The notes: generated by a model not told the origin, from the sequence alone. A DNA stretch of 64,000 nucleotides from Wurfbainia villosa (GCA_025175895.1 CM046003.1:26557245-26621244); one strand, 5' to 3'. Shown: positions 11,428-23,571, counted from the first letter of the stretch. Made by a program: numbers and translations.

Positions 11428-12177
11428 GGAGCAAAAGTGGGCGGCAACTATCTTCTTCCTTCTAGTTGTTGCCGGCGCCCAACTTGCACCATCAATACTT
11501 GGCCGGCGCCCAACCTTAAGGCTTTTCTCTTCTTCCTTTGCCGGCGGTTCTCCTCCCATTGGTGGCCGGTTCTCTTCCTCCTCCCTATTCTCCAAAAGTG
11601 GCCAGCGGCAACTCTTCTTGAAGTTGGCCGACGCATCATCCATTGCTCCTTGGCCGGCGGTTGCACCAAATTCCCTAATTTGGTGGCCGGTTCTTGATAG
11701 GAAAGGTATTTGCGAGTTCTTCTCTTTGTTCGCAGAGGACAAGGTAGAGAAGAAAGCGATCTAGAAGGCTTCTACTCGTGGAGGTTCTTCGTCCACACGT
11801 CGTCCACGAGAAGGATAGGACATACGGTAGAAGATCGTGAGGTATAAAGTTATTTTAACTTTATGTACAGATCTGAGCATGTTCTTATTTGTTTTGATTA
11901 TGCATGTGTGTGTATGAATATATATTGTATAATCATGGACCCCGAAGACAAACACAAAAACCGGCGATCCATCCGTCGTCTCTTCCGCGGCTAACCAACT
12001 AGAAGAGTTGTGTTGCTTGAACAACTAGTTTGTTCAAGCGACCACTCAAGTTGTTAGCACGACGACGAATAGGTTGTGCTAAGGAAGCTCATCCCATCCG
12101 GATTAATTCTTTCATTAGTGAAAATTTTAATCCGGGGACATGGGAGCCAATGAGCCTCCGAAGCAACTCCCTACAAT

Positions 12178-12189
12178 TGGTATCAGAGC
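12178..12189 (+). other. Primer binding site of element E
   Basis: TGGTATCAGAGC, two bases after the LTR; complementary to the 3' end of initiator tRNA-Met, the usual copia primer. Confidence 0.85.
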
Positions 12190-13233
12190 CACGGTTTCCG
12201 GTTTTGTGTGTTTTGGATTCGGTTAATTTTTTATGCACTTTTTCATATATTATATGTGCCGGATAATAGTAGGATATGCGTAGTTTAACTCTTTGGTTGC
12301 AGGCATAAGATCCGACTATTATGGCCATGTGTGTGTATGTGAATGGATGTGTGTAAAAATTTATTATTTGAATCCTCGGGGTTGACGAGGCTAGATTAGT
12401 ATTTAATTTTTGTAATTAAATACGACATTGTTTAGCCGATCATTTTAGTTTACTTTCGATCTAGATTATTTGTACACTCCTTCGTGGAGTATAGGATCGA
12501 TGGATGTAAATAAAATGATTTATCTCGGCTCAGAACTCTTTGGTGACTTGAGCACGGGAAATGATGGAGTGGACGAGGTGGCGACACGACGGGATGCATA
12601 TTGGAGGACAATGCCATAATAGTTGGAAAAATTCTGTTTTTTCCATATTTATTGCTTATTTGTTTTATATGCATGTTGTGTATGATTTAAAATTCCTCAT
12701 TTGCAATTTACTAAGTGGGAGAGGGACATTTTAATTAATTCTCATGACCTCATTATAATTTGACGTGTGATGCAACAAACTTGTGTGTCGGCTCTGAGTG
12801 CCTTCCTCCCTGAGGACGGGTTTGTTTGCGGATCACTAGGTCAAATAATGGTTATAGGAAATTATCTAGGAGCATGTGTACTTCCACAGAGGTAAGGCAC
12901 ATAATCTAAAATAATTCCCTAAGTATCGTGTAATGGTGCACACTTAGATACAAATAAAAGTATCCTCCCCATAGGAGTCACTGCTTTTATTTGTAGGGCC
13001 AAAGAGGAACCAACTATTAATTTTATTTGTCAAAAAGTAAGGTTGACAAGATAATAAAATTAATGGGTAAAACCTCCTCTTACAAATGTAGAATTCGTAT
13101 ACGTCCACACAGAGTGGCATGCGACATTCTCGGTGATTTGAGGTGTTGGTTGATTTCGGGATTTTATTGTTTTGAGGAATCAATAATTTTTGAAATCTAA
13201 TATTTTGATCATTGTGATTTTTAGGATTTTCAA
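12190..13233 (+). other. 5' leader of element E
   Basis: About 1.0 kb between primer site and gag start. It is conserved in the two leaders of C (26153-27196 and 28911-29955). It holds several short upstream AUGs but no long frame, and phrases such as CCTTCCTCCC..GA, repeated near 12800 and 12960. Probably untranslated RNA. Confidence 0.6.
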
Positions 13234-14145
13234 ATGGCTTTCAACCCACTTGCTGTGATTTTAAAAGAAAACAAACTTACTGGTCCAAACTACATTGAAT
13301 GGAAAAGAAACCTGGATATTGTCTTAACTGCGGAGGAGTACAAATTTGTACTCTTCGAGGTCTGTCCTCCTAAGCCCACCGATGACTCTGATGAAAAGGA
13401 GAAAGAACGTTATAAGAAATGGGTCAAGGCAGATGAGATGGCGCGGTGTTACATTTTGGCATCTATGTCAAATGTGCTGCAACATCAACATCAGGCCATA
13501 GCCACAGCTTATGACATGATGTTCAATCTCAAGGAACTTTTCGGACATCAGAGTAGGGCGGCTAGGCAGGAGGCTATGAGAAACTTGATGACGACCTCCA
13601 TGATCGAGGGAACACCCGTTAGGGATCATGTTCTCAAGATGATGGCTCATCTTAATGAGATGGAAGTCCTAGGAGCTGAGATCGATGGGGAAACCCAGGT
13701 CGATATCATTCTCCAGTCTCTGCCTAGGAGTTTTGAGCAGTTCCGCCTCAACTACAACATGAACAAAAGGTTGTATTCGTTGGCGGAGCTTTTGACAGAA
13801 CTCCAGGCGGCAGAGGGGCTTTTTCGTCAGAGTGCTCAAGCCATGGTCGCTCAGAAGGTTTCTTCCTCTAAACCGAAAGGTAAGAAGAAGAAGAAACAAG
13901 GTGGAGCGAAGAAAGTGGCAGTGGGACCGCAGGCAGGAGTGAAGAAGCCGAAAGGCAAGTGCTTCACTTGCAAGCAGACTGGACATTGGAAGGCGGACTG
14001 TCCTCGCCGAAAGAACAAAGGTATATCTTCTTGTTTAGTTGTTGAAACATGTTTAGCGGTGTTATCTACCAGTGCCTGGTGTGTAGATACAGGAGCCACT
14101 GATCATGTCTGCAATACTTTGCAGGGGTTCCAGGAAACCCGATGA
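13234..14145 (+). CDS. gag: Gag with start of protease, element E
   Basis: An open frame of 303 residues starting MAFNPLAVILKENKLTGPNY, the usual copia Gag beginning. A helical UBN2-type Gag domain covers about residues 15-200 (YILASMSNVLQHQH, MRNLMTTSMIEGTPVRDHVL). A Lys-rich linker is at about 208-240. A CCHC zinc knuckle, CFTCKQTGHWKADC, is at 243-256 with all four ligands. The protease active site DTGA is at 285-288. Gag would package the genomic RNA in cytoplasmic particles. The frame ends at TGA 14143, where C has CGA (Arg). The original protein therefore continued into protease and integrase, and this stop is a C-to-T change at a CpG. Confidence 0.85.
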   Translation: MAFNPLAVILKENKLTGPNYIEWKRNLDIVLTAEEYKFVLFEVCPPKPTDDSDEKEKERYKKWVKADEMARCYILASMSNVLQHQHQAIATAYDMMFNLKELFGHQSRAARQEAMRNLMTTSMIEGTPVRDHVLKMMAHLNEMEVLGAEIDGETQVDIILQSLPRSFEQFRLNYNMNKRLYSLAELLTELQAAEGLFRQSAQAMVAQKVSSSKPKGKKKKKQGGAKKVAVGPQAGVKKPKGKCFTCKQTGHWKADCPRRKNKGISSCLVVETCLAVLSTSAWCVDTGATDHVCNTLQGFQETR

Positions 14146-15162
14146 CTAGCTGAGGGAGAGATTACCGTCTTCATGGGCAATGCTTCAAAGGTGGCGGCTA
14201 TTGCAGTGGGAGACATTTATTTATCTTTTGATAGAAATAAAGTTTTGGTTTTGAGAAATTGTCTTTATGTACCTACTTTTAGAAAGAATTTAATTTCAGT
14301 TTCTAAATTGTTTATGGATGGGTATTCTGTTTCTTTTAATGACAAAGTGGTTATAAAAAGAAATAGGGAGATTATCTGTTCTGGTACATTGGTTGGCAAT
14401 TTATATACTCTTGAACCAAAAACTCCCACGATGCATATAGAAATCAATAACTCATCTTCTAAGTCTAATAAGAGAAAAGAACCTTCGCAGATGAACCAAA
14501 CATATCTTTGGCATCTAAGGCTTGGTCATATTAACCATAGCAGAATTCAAAGGTTGATAGCTGATGGACCTTTGGGTTCATTAGTGGTGGAGGATCTCCC
14601 AACCTGCGAATCTTGCTTGGAAGGTAAAATGACCAAGAGGCCTTTCAAGGCCAAGGGGTATAGAGCCAAAGATGTGTTAGAATTGGTTCATTATGATTTG
14701 TGCGGTCCTATGTCTATCCAGGCAAGAGGTGGCTTTGAATACTTCGTCTCATTTATAGATGATTATTCAAGGTATGGATACATTTACTTGATGTGCCGCA
14801 AGTCTGAATGCTTTGACAAGTTCAAAGAATTCAAGGCTGATGTGGAGAACCGTCAAGGTAAAAGTATCAAGACATTATAATCTGATCGTGGTGGCGAGTA
14901 CCTCTTGGGAGAGTTTAGGAGTTACTTATCAGAGGCTGGGATTCAATCCCAATTGTCTGCACCTGGCACACCCCAGCAGAATGGTGTAGCGGAGCGAAGG
15001 AATAGGACTCTTATGGAGATGGTCAGATCGATGATGAGTTATTCTGAGTTACCTATTTCGTTCTGGGGGTATGCATGGATAATCGACAATGTACACTCGA
15101 ACTTGGTTCCATCTAAATCGACCTTCTACCCTCAGAGAATTGTGGATCGGGCGAAAGCCTAG
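14146..15162 (+). pseudogene. Protease end, GAG-pre and integrase of element E
   Basis: Same frame as gag, interrupted by stops at 14143 and 14878. GAG-pre has the HHCC zinc motif (WHLRLGH, CESCLEGK). Integrase has the first two catalytic Asp residues (YDLCGPM region and FIDDYSR) and the third, Glu, in NGVAERRNRTL. The stop at 14878 replaces Arg of LRSDRGGEY and needs two transitions. After SFWGYAW the frame loses similarity and ends at 15162. Confidence 0.85.
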
Positions 15163-17093
15163 TCCGAGACATATTCGGATATGGGAGTCCAAAGACATGT
15201 CTTTGAAGGTCGATCGGTAAGTTGGAACCTCGTACAGAAGTATGCATGTTTGTTGGCTACCCTAAGGGAACGAAAGCTGGTTTGTTTTATAATCCTAGAG
15301 CACAGAGGGTGATCGTTAGCACGAACGCCAGATTTCTAGAGGAGGATTATGTAATGAACCACAAGCCCAAGAGTAGGATTGTTCTGGAAGTCCCGACTTG
15401 ATTACCAAAGAGGAGACACCACAAGTCATCGCATGCCGCGTGTCATAGAGCATACACAGGAGGCACCTCGTCAGTAGTGGGAGGGTTGTTAGACAACCCG
15501 AGAGATTCATGTTTTTGGGAGAGTCTTGACTTAGTCCTAGTGAACATGAACTGATCCCCGACATATGACGAGGCAATCCAAGATAGAGATGCGATATCTT
15601 GGCAAAGAGCGATGAATTCGAGAAAGAATCTATGGATTCTAATCAGTCTGGGAGCTAGTAGAGCCACCCGATGGTGTAAAAACCATTGGATGCAAGTGGA
15701 TCTACAAGAGAAAGAGGAGTAGACGGAAGGTTGAGACCTTCAAAGCTAGGCTTGCGAAAGGGTATACTGTAAAGAGGGTATCGATTATGAGAGACCTTTT
15801 AGTAATATGCTTAAGTCTATCCGGATTCTCTTATCTATAGCTGCTCAATGGATTATTTAGATTTGGCAGATGGATGTCAAGACAATTTCCTTAACGGAAG
15901 TCTTGAGGAGAACATCTATATGCGCAACCAGAGGGATTCATTGCAAAGGCAAAGAGCATCTTGTATGTAAGCTTAATCGTCCATTTATGGATTGAAGCAA
16001 GCTTCTAGATCTTGGAACATCCGCTTTGATGAGGTAATCCACCATATGGATTTATTCAAAGTCCGATGAGCCTTGTGTATACAAGAGATGTAAACGTAGT
16101 GGTGTTTCTTGTACTATACGATGACATTTTGTTAGTTGGCAACAATATCAAAGTGTTATCGATGTAAGGGTATGGTTGTCCAAACAGCTTTGATATGAAG
16201 GACTTGGGAGAAGTGGACACATCCTTGGGATCAAAGTTATAAGGGATCGCAAGAAAAGGATGTTGTGCTTGTCTCAAGCTTCATACATTGACACTATCCT
16301 TGCTCGCTTTTAGCATGCGTAACTCCAAGAAAGGTTTTCTACCTTTTAGACATGGAGTTCCTTTATCTAAAGAGATGTGTCCCAAAACATCAAAGGAGAT
16401 AGAGGACATGAAGGCGGTTCCTTATGCTTCGCAGAGGGAAGCCTTATGTATGCTATGCTATGTACGAGACCGGATATCCGCTGCCGTGGGCATGGTTAGC
16501 AGATATCGAGTAATCCCGACAGGACATTGGATCGCGTAAAGCATATATTGCAAGTACCGAGAAGGACTAGGGATTATATGTCGTTTACCGCAGATCAATT
16601 AGTCCTCGTGGGTTACACGGATTCTGGATTTCCAATCGATAGGGACAAGAGTAAGTCTACCTCGGGTTTGTGTTTACTTTTGGAGGTGGAGCCATAGCAT
16701 GGAGGAGTGTCAAGCGTAAATGCGTGGACTCTACCATGGAAGCCGAGTATGTGGCACCTCCGAGGCGCCAAGGAAGTCAGATGGCTCAGAACTTCTTGAT
16801 GGACTTGGATGTGATTCTGGTTTGCCTAACTATCACAATTTATTGTGATAATAGTGGTGCAGCTTGCAAACTCAAGGAACCACGAGCCCATAAGGCGAGT
16901 AAACACATAGAGCGAAGTACCACCTCATACGAGAGATCGTAAAGCGAGGAGAAGTTGTCCGCCAAGATTGCATCGAGAGGATAACTCGGCGGATCCATTC
17001 ACTAAGGCCCTTCCAAATAAAGCGTTTGATAGGCATGTGGAGGACATGGGGATCAGATGTATGGCAGAGTGATGACGACATAGTCTTTTAGTA
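15163..17093 (+). pseudogene. Integrase C-terminus, RT and RNase H of element E, degraded
   Basis: Scattered pieces in all three plus frames. Around 15640-15720: GVKTIGCKW-like RT start. Around 15860-16060: WQMDVK and a GLKQASRSWNI region. Around 16330-16540: FRHGV, LSKEMCPKT and a DRISAAVGMVSRY remnant. Around 16670-16940: RNase H with GGGAIAWRS, EAEYVA and IYCDNSGAACKLKEPRAHKASKHI. The last is well kept, including catalytic Glu and Asp. Many single-base deletions break the frame, so this is not functional. Confidence 0.8.
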
Positions 17094-17105
17094 TAAGTGG
17101 GAGAT
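17094..17105 (+). other. Polypurine tract of element E
   Basis: AAGTGGGAGATT just before the 3' LTR. Confidence 0.75.
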
Positions 17106-19191
17106 TGTTGGAATGTATACTGAAAGCCTAGCTCTTTTTGTATGAACATTTTATTTTGAAATAAGAATCACATGATCATTGTTTGCATTTTATATATTCA
17201 TTATATATGTGTGCATATTGTCTAATATTTTACATTGTAGATAACATGGTGCTTGGTGTGTGTAAGATCATGTTATCAGTCCCTTGTAAAATATAAGTAA
17301 AGGCTCACAACCAAGATGGTTTTGGACAAACCATTGGCATGGTTGTAGTGTAGCTTGGTATTGTTTTATCTTGAACATAGAGTTACACTAGTACACTTAG
17401 GTGTATTGAGTAGGACCGACATAGAGGTGATTCAATTTAGTACTGACTACATAATTGAATCGGACCTCGGATATTATGTTGTACATGCTCTTAATCCTCA
17501 TATAATAACGGACACATGTACTTAGTATTTATTTCTTTGATTTACCAGTGGGTGAGATTTAGATGGATTAAATCAATATGCCCGGTAAGTTGGGAAATAA
17601 TATTATTTACATGGTGTGCCGTTGATTATAGAAGGAAATCGTGTCCTATATATTAGGTTGATGATGTCCCCTTGAGGAGCTCATAAGGTTCATCATGTAA
17701 ACCCAGCTGGTTGACTTAGTCAACATGATGATAAGGTTGAGTGGTACTACTCGAGGAATTAGATGTTAATTGATTGATGGTCAGTAAATCAATTAATTGA
17801 CGGACATTCGATATCTTAAACACGGGGAGATTAATGTACAAATAATATATGGAGCCCATATTGATTTATGGGGGTTGGTGAGGTAGTTCAATGATGATCC
17901 TCTAGTGGAATGGAACTTCATTGATGGATCAAGTTTGTGTGGTTCCGATCCATCGGGTGGCCAAGAACCAACTCCTCCTTATGGTCCCTGTCGTAGCCTA
18001 ATATAATCCTTGTGAAGTCTAGATCCAAGAATGTAAAACAAAACCTAGAACCAACGGTTGGGATTAAATCCCTAGATCCGATGGTTGGATGAAACTCTAG
18101 AACCAATGGTTGGGATTAAATCCCTAGATCTGATGGTTAGGATGAAATCCTAGAATCGACGGTTGGGATTAAATCCCTAGATCCGACGGTTGGGATAAAA
18201 CCCTAGATCCGACGGTTGGGATGAAACCTTAGATCCGACGGTTGGGATGAAATCCTAGATCCGACGGTTGGGATTAAACCCTAGATCCGACGGTTGGGAT
18301 AAAACCCTAAATCCGACGGTGGAGATTAAATCCCTAGATCCGACGGTGGAGATTAAAGGAGGCTTAAGCCTAATTCTATAAATAGGGGGCTTAGGCTTGG
18401 GCGGCAAGAATGTTTTTTGGAATTAGGGTTTGGCTCTTGGAGAGGTGGGCGGCTAGGGTTTGGAGCAAAAGTGGGCGGCAACTATCTTCTTCCTTCTACT
18501 TGCACCATCAATACTTGGCCGGCGCCCAACCTTAAGGCTTTTCTCTTCTTCCTTTGCCGGCGGTTCTCCTCCCATTGGTGGCCGGTTCTCTTCCTCCTCC
18601 CTATTCTCCAAAAGTGGCCGGCGGCAACTCTTCTTGAAGTTGGCCGGCGCATCATCCATTGCTCTTTGGCCGGCGGTTGCACCAAATTCCCTAATTTGGT
18701 AGCCGGTTCTAGATAGGAAAGGTATTTGCGAGTTCTTCTCTTTGTTCGCAGCGGACAAGGTAGAGAAGAAAGTGATCTAGAAGGCTTCTACTCGTGGAGG
18801 TTCTTCGTCCACACGTCGTCCACGAGAAGAATAGGACATACGGTAGAAGATCATGAGGTATAAAGTTATTTTAACTTTATGTACAGATCTGAGCATGTTC
18901 TTATTTGTTTTGATTATGCATGTGTGTGTATGAATATATATTGTATAATCATGGACCCCGAAGACAAACACAAAAACCGGCGATCCATCCGTCGTCTCTT
19001 CCGCGGCTAACCAACTAGAAGAGTTGTGTTGCTTGAACAACTAGTTTGTTCAAACGACCACTCAAGTTGTTAGCACGACGACGAATAGGTTGTGCTAAGG
19101 AAGCTCATCCCATCCGGATTAATTCTTTCATTAGTGAAAATTTTAATCCGGGGACATGGGAGCCAATGAGCCTCCGAAGCAACTCCCTACA
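17106..19191 (+). repeat. 3' LTR of element E
   Basis: 2086 bp, same ends as the 5' LTR. U3 array at 18053-18357 and TATA box at 18377-18384. It lacks 18 bp of the 5' LTR copy (GCCGGCGCCCAAC region) and has a short indel near 17260. Confidence 0.9.
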
Positions 19192-19345
19192 CACCCTTCA
19201 CTTGGTGTTCCGTCCCAACGGCGGCGGCAAAAAAATGCAAGGGGAAAACCTACACGAAGCCCATGATGATCAAGCACAAGAATAAGAAGGTCAAGCTCGC
19301 CTTCCTTCGGTCCTACAAGAAAGACGACGCCACTGATCAAACTTC
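19192..19345 (+). pseudogene. Captured ubiquitin C-terminus and ribosomal protein S27a fragment
   Basis: It continues the ubiquitin fragment cut by E: FTLHLVF, then a degraded GG processing site (NGGGKK). After a one-base shift it reads KTYTKPMMIKHKNKKVKLA and SYKKDDAT. This is the start of the S27a part of the ubiquitin-S27a fusion (KTYTKPKKIKHK.KKVKLAVLQFYKVDD in the family). There is no intron between the ubiquitin and S27a parts, which fits either a retro-copy or a single captured exon. The S27a zinc-finger half is absent. Confidence 0.85.
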
Positions 19346-19423
19346 CCCTGGTCAAGCTCGTCGTTCCTAGTTTTTTTTTGTTCAAACTAGGATTTAGTCT
19401 TCATAAAGTCTGGTTAGGGTTGT

Positions 19424-19480
19424 AAAGCACAAGAATAAGAAGGTCAATCACGCCGTCCTTCAGTTCTACAAGTACAAGAA
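19424..19480 (+). pseudogene. Second, shorter S27a fragment
   Basis: The frame reads KHKNKKVNHAVLQFYK, closer to the S27a consensus at its end (AVLQFYK) than the first copy. It lies about 80 bp behind the first fragment. It shares the unusual phrase AAGCACAAGAATAAGAAGGTCAA with it, so the two are local duplicates that then diverged. Confidence 0.7.
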
Positions 19481-19487
19481 TACTAAC

Positions 19488-19935
19488 GACGTGCATTTTG
19501 TACGTCGTTAAAAGTCTCACTATAAAAAATTAAATTTTTTGCAGCGCGCCAATCAAGTGCGCTGAGGATAATACAATATTTGTTAATATGAAATAATAAC
19601 GGTGTACAATTTGCACGCTGTTAAAATTATCATTATAAAAAATTACATTTTTCACAGCGTGCCAATCAAGTGTGTTGCGGATAATACTAAGCTTTTTAAT
19701 ATGAAGTAATAATAGCATACAATTTGCACGCCATTAAAAGTTTCATTATAAAAAAATAAACTTTTTGCAGCGTGTCAATCAAGTGCGCTGCGGATAATAA
19801 CTAAATTTGTTAATATTATTCGCAGCATGCATTTTGTATGCCATTAAAAATATCATTATAAAAAATTAAATTTTTCACAGTGCGACAATCTAGTACGTGG
19901 ATAATATTATATTTGTATGATTATAAAAAATAAAA
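19488..19935. repeat. Four tandem units of about 115 bp, subterminal-repeat-like
   Basis: Units start at about 19511, 19627, 19741 and 19851. Each has (C)ATTATAAAAAATTAAA, then TTTGCAGCG(T/C)GCCAATCAAGTGCGCTGCGG and a TTTGCACGCTGTTAAAA-type close. The GCAGCG and CGCTGC parts are complementary. The unit differs from the ACAACGG repeats of D, so it may be the edge of another DNA transposon caught inside D. Confidence 0.6.
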
Positions 19936-20279
19936 TTTTTAAAATTTAAACACATTTGCTATTAGTATTAAATAATTTATTATTTTTAATATGAAAATAA
20001 TTATTTTAAAAAAATTTAAAGAACGCATTTGTTATTAGTATTTTTATTAATTATATTACTAATTAATAATCATATATATTTAAAATTGATGTAATTTTAT
20101 TTAAGTGTGCTGCGTTTCTGTATCGCCGTCATTTTTTCTCCTCACGAAACCTTAGCCACCGAAACCTAGGTTTTTTCTCCTGCTCATTGCTCGTCTACCG
20201 CCCCTCACAGCCTAATCGCCAGATGCGGTCTTGCCCAAGGAGTCTCCAGGCATCATCCTTCTCTAGAATCCATCGTCAC

Positions 20280-20353
20280 ATGTCGATCTCCATCGCGACC
20301 TCGACCCTCTCCGTCGCAATCCTCGCCGGCGCCTTCTTCCCAGACATCTTGCG
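20280..20353 (+). other. Possible captured first exon
   Basis: A GC-rich island (about 20120-20360) in AT-rich surroundings. From ATG 20280 the frame reads MSISIATSTLSVAIL then AGAFFPDILR, hydrophobic, with no stop, ending at a GTAACA splice donor. The source gene is not recognised; it could be the 5' exon of a membrane or signal-peptide protein. Could also be chance. Confidence 0.35.
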
Positions 20354-20360
20354 GTAACAA

Positions 20361-23300
20361 CAACTCCTCCCTTACTGTATAGATTTTGCTCCAGTCACGC
20401 GCACGCTGTCGTTCCAACAACGGTTTGGGTCTGACGGTCGTAGGAAACCCTTCACTAAGCAGCCTTCCCAGTTCACATCGCGCCAATGCCTTAAAGCCCT
20501 CTCGATGGCATCAAACCAGTCACCGCTGCTACCGACAATGGCAGGAGACAAGACGCTGGGTCTCTCGATTTGAAGTGGTTTAGGGCCTCTGTCCATTTCT
20601 GACTCATTGGCTCACTTGAGGGAGCACGTTTCGTGTTGCATACCAGGTTGGGATTGTGATTTATCTGTTTTTTATCTTAATTTGCTATTGGTTGTTTTGA
20701 TTCCTTTATTCTCTTGCTATATGCTTTGATGAAACTACATTCATCGCCAGATGAGCGGCAATAGTGCATCCCAGCAAAAAATATGACTTTCTATAGTTGT
20801 TTGATGTTGTAATTATCTCTTACTTGGAAATTTTTAAATAAATATAGAACTCTATCAGTGGATGTTTATTATGGCATGAGCAACAATAGTTTAGAGTCTC
20901 AGAATGATATTTTTTTTATTATTTCATTAAGAGTAATTTATTTGACTTGGTATTTCAAAGATACGACAAGCTCATTGTTGAAACATGATTCTTTTAGTCA
21001 ACACTAATTATTGGGAACATGATCGATATTGTTTATATTTATTTCTTGTTTGATTTAAGGTGATTACAACATTTGTAAGGTTTGCCTCATTATAGAGTTA
21101 AATGGACAGATAAATTTTGTCGTGCTAAAATCAAGTAGTTGGGGCTTATCAATTCACATAGTTTTTGCTCCCTTCAATTAGCTCCAGGTAATAGTTTAAC
21201 TGGGTAGATTGTGTCTAATCAAACAGTATCAAGACAGAGAGTCATTAGTTTGTTTGACATGCTGGCTACTAAAATAATAGAAAGGTTATGGATTGATAGG
21301 GAGCCATTAATTAGTCCAAGGAAATATTAGAAGTTTGGTGAGTTAGCTATCTTAGAATCACTAGACTAGACACCTCATTGTTATTGTGATAAATCAAATT
21401 TAAAAGAACCCACGTCTTGACTATTGCATATCAATCTTCAAAGTTAATGCATTTGTAAAAGTTGAGGTTTTACAATAAATTCGAACTAACTAGTGGGGAA
21501 CATCATTATGCAACATGAATACACACACACAAGAATGCATGTGGAAAATATCTTTGTTGATTAATAATACAAAGAAGGGTAGAAGACTACCTAGATCATC
21601 CTATTAGAATAATCCCCTTCCTTAACGCTAAACATCTCCATAGTAAATTATGATCCCTATAAGTTCACTAAATCGATCATAAATATTTAGTTGTTTTATT
21701 TTTAATCAGGTTATTTTATTGGTATTATAACTGCTCTTAACTTTCTTGGCATCATATAAAGCACATGCTATTTGTTAGCATTTATTTCCATTGAGTTTCA
21801 TAACTATTGGTATTTTTTATGATTACCAAATATATACAACACCTTGTAGTTTATTTTGAACACTTCCATATTAGCTGATTATGTCTATATTTGTGTATGT
21901 TCGTTTCATAGTCATAATGGGAAATATTTTTATGCATTGTATATAAAAGTTATATTGATGTCAAATCCAAAGAAAGAGCTATTAAATATTTTGCACTTTG
22001 TAGGAAAGGGAAAGCTTTAGTGTATGTATTTCTAAAATGGTAGGTTGATTTTTGGGTGCTATTTATATTGGTTATATTCAGTTAGATGATTTTGAAACAT
22101 GTTTACGTTACCATCATTTTCAAATTGTATTTTATAAATTTTTTACATCCTACATATATTAAAAGTGCTTAATATGTTAATTTCTCATTGTGCTTTACCT
22201 CCCAGTGATGCAATAGTTTGAACTATGATTGCGATTGATATTTTATCTAGGTCTTTCATAATGTTTTATGGATGATTGCAATATTTTCACTATCTTAGGT
22301 CTTTCATCATATAACATATGTTGTTTTTTTACTTTTTGTAATAACCTTGATAGACATATATTTTCTCTTGAAGTTATACTTTGGGATTTGCAAATTGTCG
22401 ATGCATTCTAAAATGTGCTATTTATATCAAAACCAATTCTGTAGGGACAAACCTCGACACAAAACAAATATTGCTGCCTTAGTTTACCCTTAATTCGCTT
22501 ACAATCAAATATATAGTTATCAATGTTTGAATAGAACTAAAATGCATAATGAAAAATTGAAGGTTAAGCTTGTAATTGAAGCTCTCTGATTTTAGGTTAG
22601 AAATCATCTAGAGTTCTTCAATGTCAATGTAAATTGAAGTATTGCTGCTCAACGATTTGGATTTCATTGTAAGCCCATTCTATAAATATGTTATCATTTC
22701 TCATATAGAATCATAATGACCATTGACATTATAGTTGAATAAACATATTTAATTGTAAATTATCAACTTGATTCTGACTTGTAAATTCTTGTAATTCTGC
22801 ATTGGAAACTCATCCAATTAATTTCTTAATATATACCATATTTTAGTAATTATGAATTTAATGATCTCTAATGCATTCATAGGAAGCTCTTTTGAAGAAA
22901 TTCAAGAATATGGAGGAAGTATCTGAAAAACAATAGGATAGCGATACCATAAAAGATTTGGGCCATTGTAGAAGGTAGTATGTTTTGGTGTTTGTTCAAC
23001 TATGCGATACTAATGATCAGGGTAGATTTTTGCAAAAATTCAATCTAATTGGCATGTTGATTTTGAAATTTCTTTAAACAAAATTTTAGTGTATTTGGGC
23101 ATCAGGTTGCTTTTGCTTTGCTCTCTTCAAGATAAATAACATGTACCATGGCAACTCAATGTCTTCATGGAATAGGCCAATGGAAATTTTTGGATCTCTT
23201 GGACACTCATAAACTTATAGTTCATTTGTTGTTATCAATTAGGAATTTGGATGTCATGGAGTGGAAATCATTGAATCTTCAAATTGAAAAGCAAGGACTA

Positions 23301-23571
23301 TTATTGATGCATCAGTCAAGGTATTTTGATGTTTTAATGTGCCAGTGTTCCTTCATTATATCTTTTTTTTTGGGAATAGCTTGACTTACATATTGTATCA
23401 TTTAGATGTTTGACAAGTTTCAATCAAACTATTTTTTATGTGTGGCCTAGCGATAAGGTTTCCTTTCAAGTTTCTACTAATATCTACACTACAAATAAAT
23501 TCTTCATCTTCGATTTGTTTCGCATGCAATGTGTTTACTTATTTTTTTTCTTTAATCCATTACATTGTAAA
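20361..23571. other. AT-rich non-coding interior of element D
   Basis: About 3.2 kb with no convincing gene. The text looks like intron sequence (long T-rich runs, TTTGCAG-type sites). Short frames at 20386-20583 and 23148-23384 match nothing I know. An exon-like piece at about 22885-22930 (ALLKKFKNMEEVSEKQ) is bounded by intron-like sequence but is unassigned. Confidence 0.4.

Larger units (their letters stand above)
10080..12175 (+). repeat. 5' LTR of element E
   Basis: 2096 bp, from TGTTGGAATGTATAC to CTCCCTACA. Contains the U3 array (11020-11324), TATA box (11343), two telo-box-like motifs and a leader rich in GGCCGGCG. ORFs of about 100 residues at 11383-11764 on both strands are by-products of this GC-rich repeat and resemble no protein. 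Confidence 0.9.
10080..19191 (+). mobile_element. Element E: full-length Ty1/copia, plus strand, innermost insertion
   Basis: A 9112 bp element with LTRs at 10080-12175 and 17106-19191 and TSD CACCC at 10075-10079 and 19192-19196. Primer site, gag, protease, integrase, RT, RNase H and polypurine tract follow in order. The two LTRs are nearly identical apart from an 18 bp deletion near 18497 and scattered changes, so the insertion is fairly young. The gag frame is open; pol has stops and frameshifts. Confidence 0.9.

Noticed and set aside
11383..11764. Four overlapping frames of 73-112 residues on both strands in the E LTR (and 18417-18758 in the other LTR)
   Set aside because: They lie in the GC-rich GGCCGGCG leader of the LTR, are open in several frames at once because of composition, and resemble no protein.
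12178..12190. tRNA-Met gene
   Set aside because: Only the 12-base primer binding site complementary to tRNA-Met is present; there is no tRNA body.
13669..13986. 105-residue minus frame opposite gag of E
   Set aside because: Shadow of the gag frame; the plus frame has the zinc knuckle and protease motifs.
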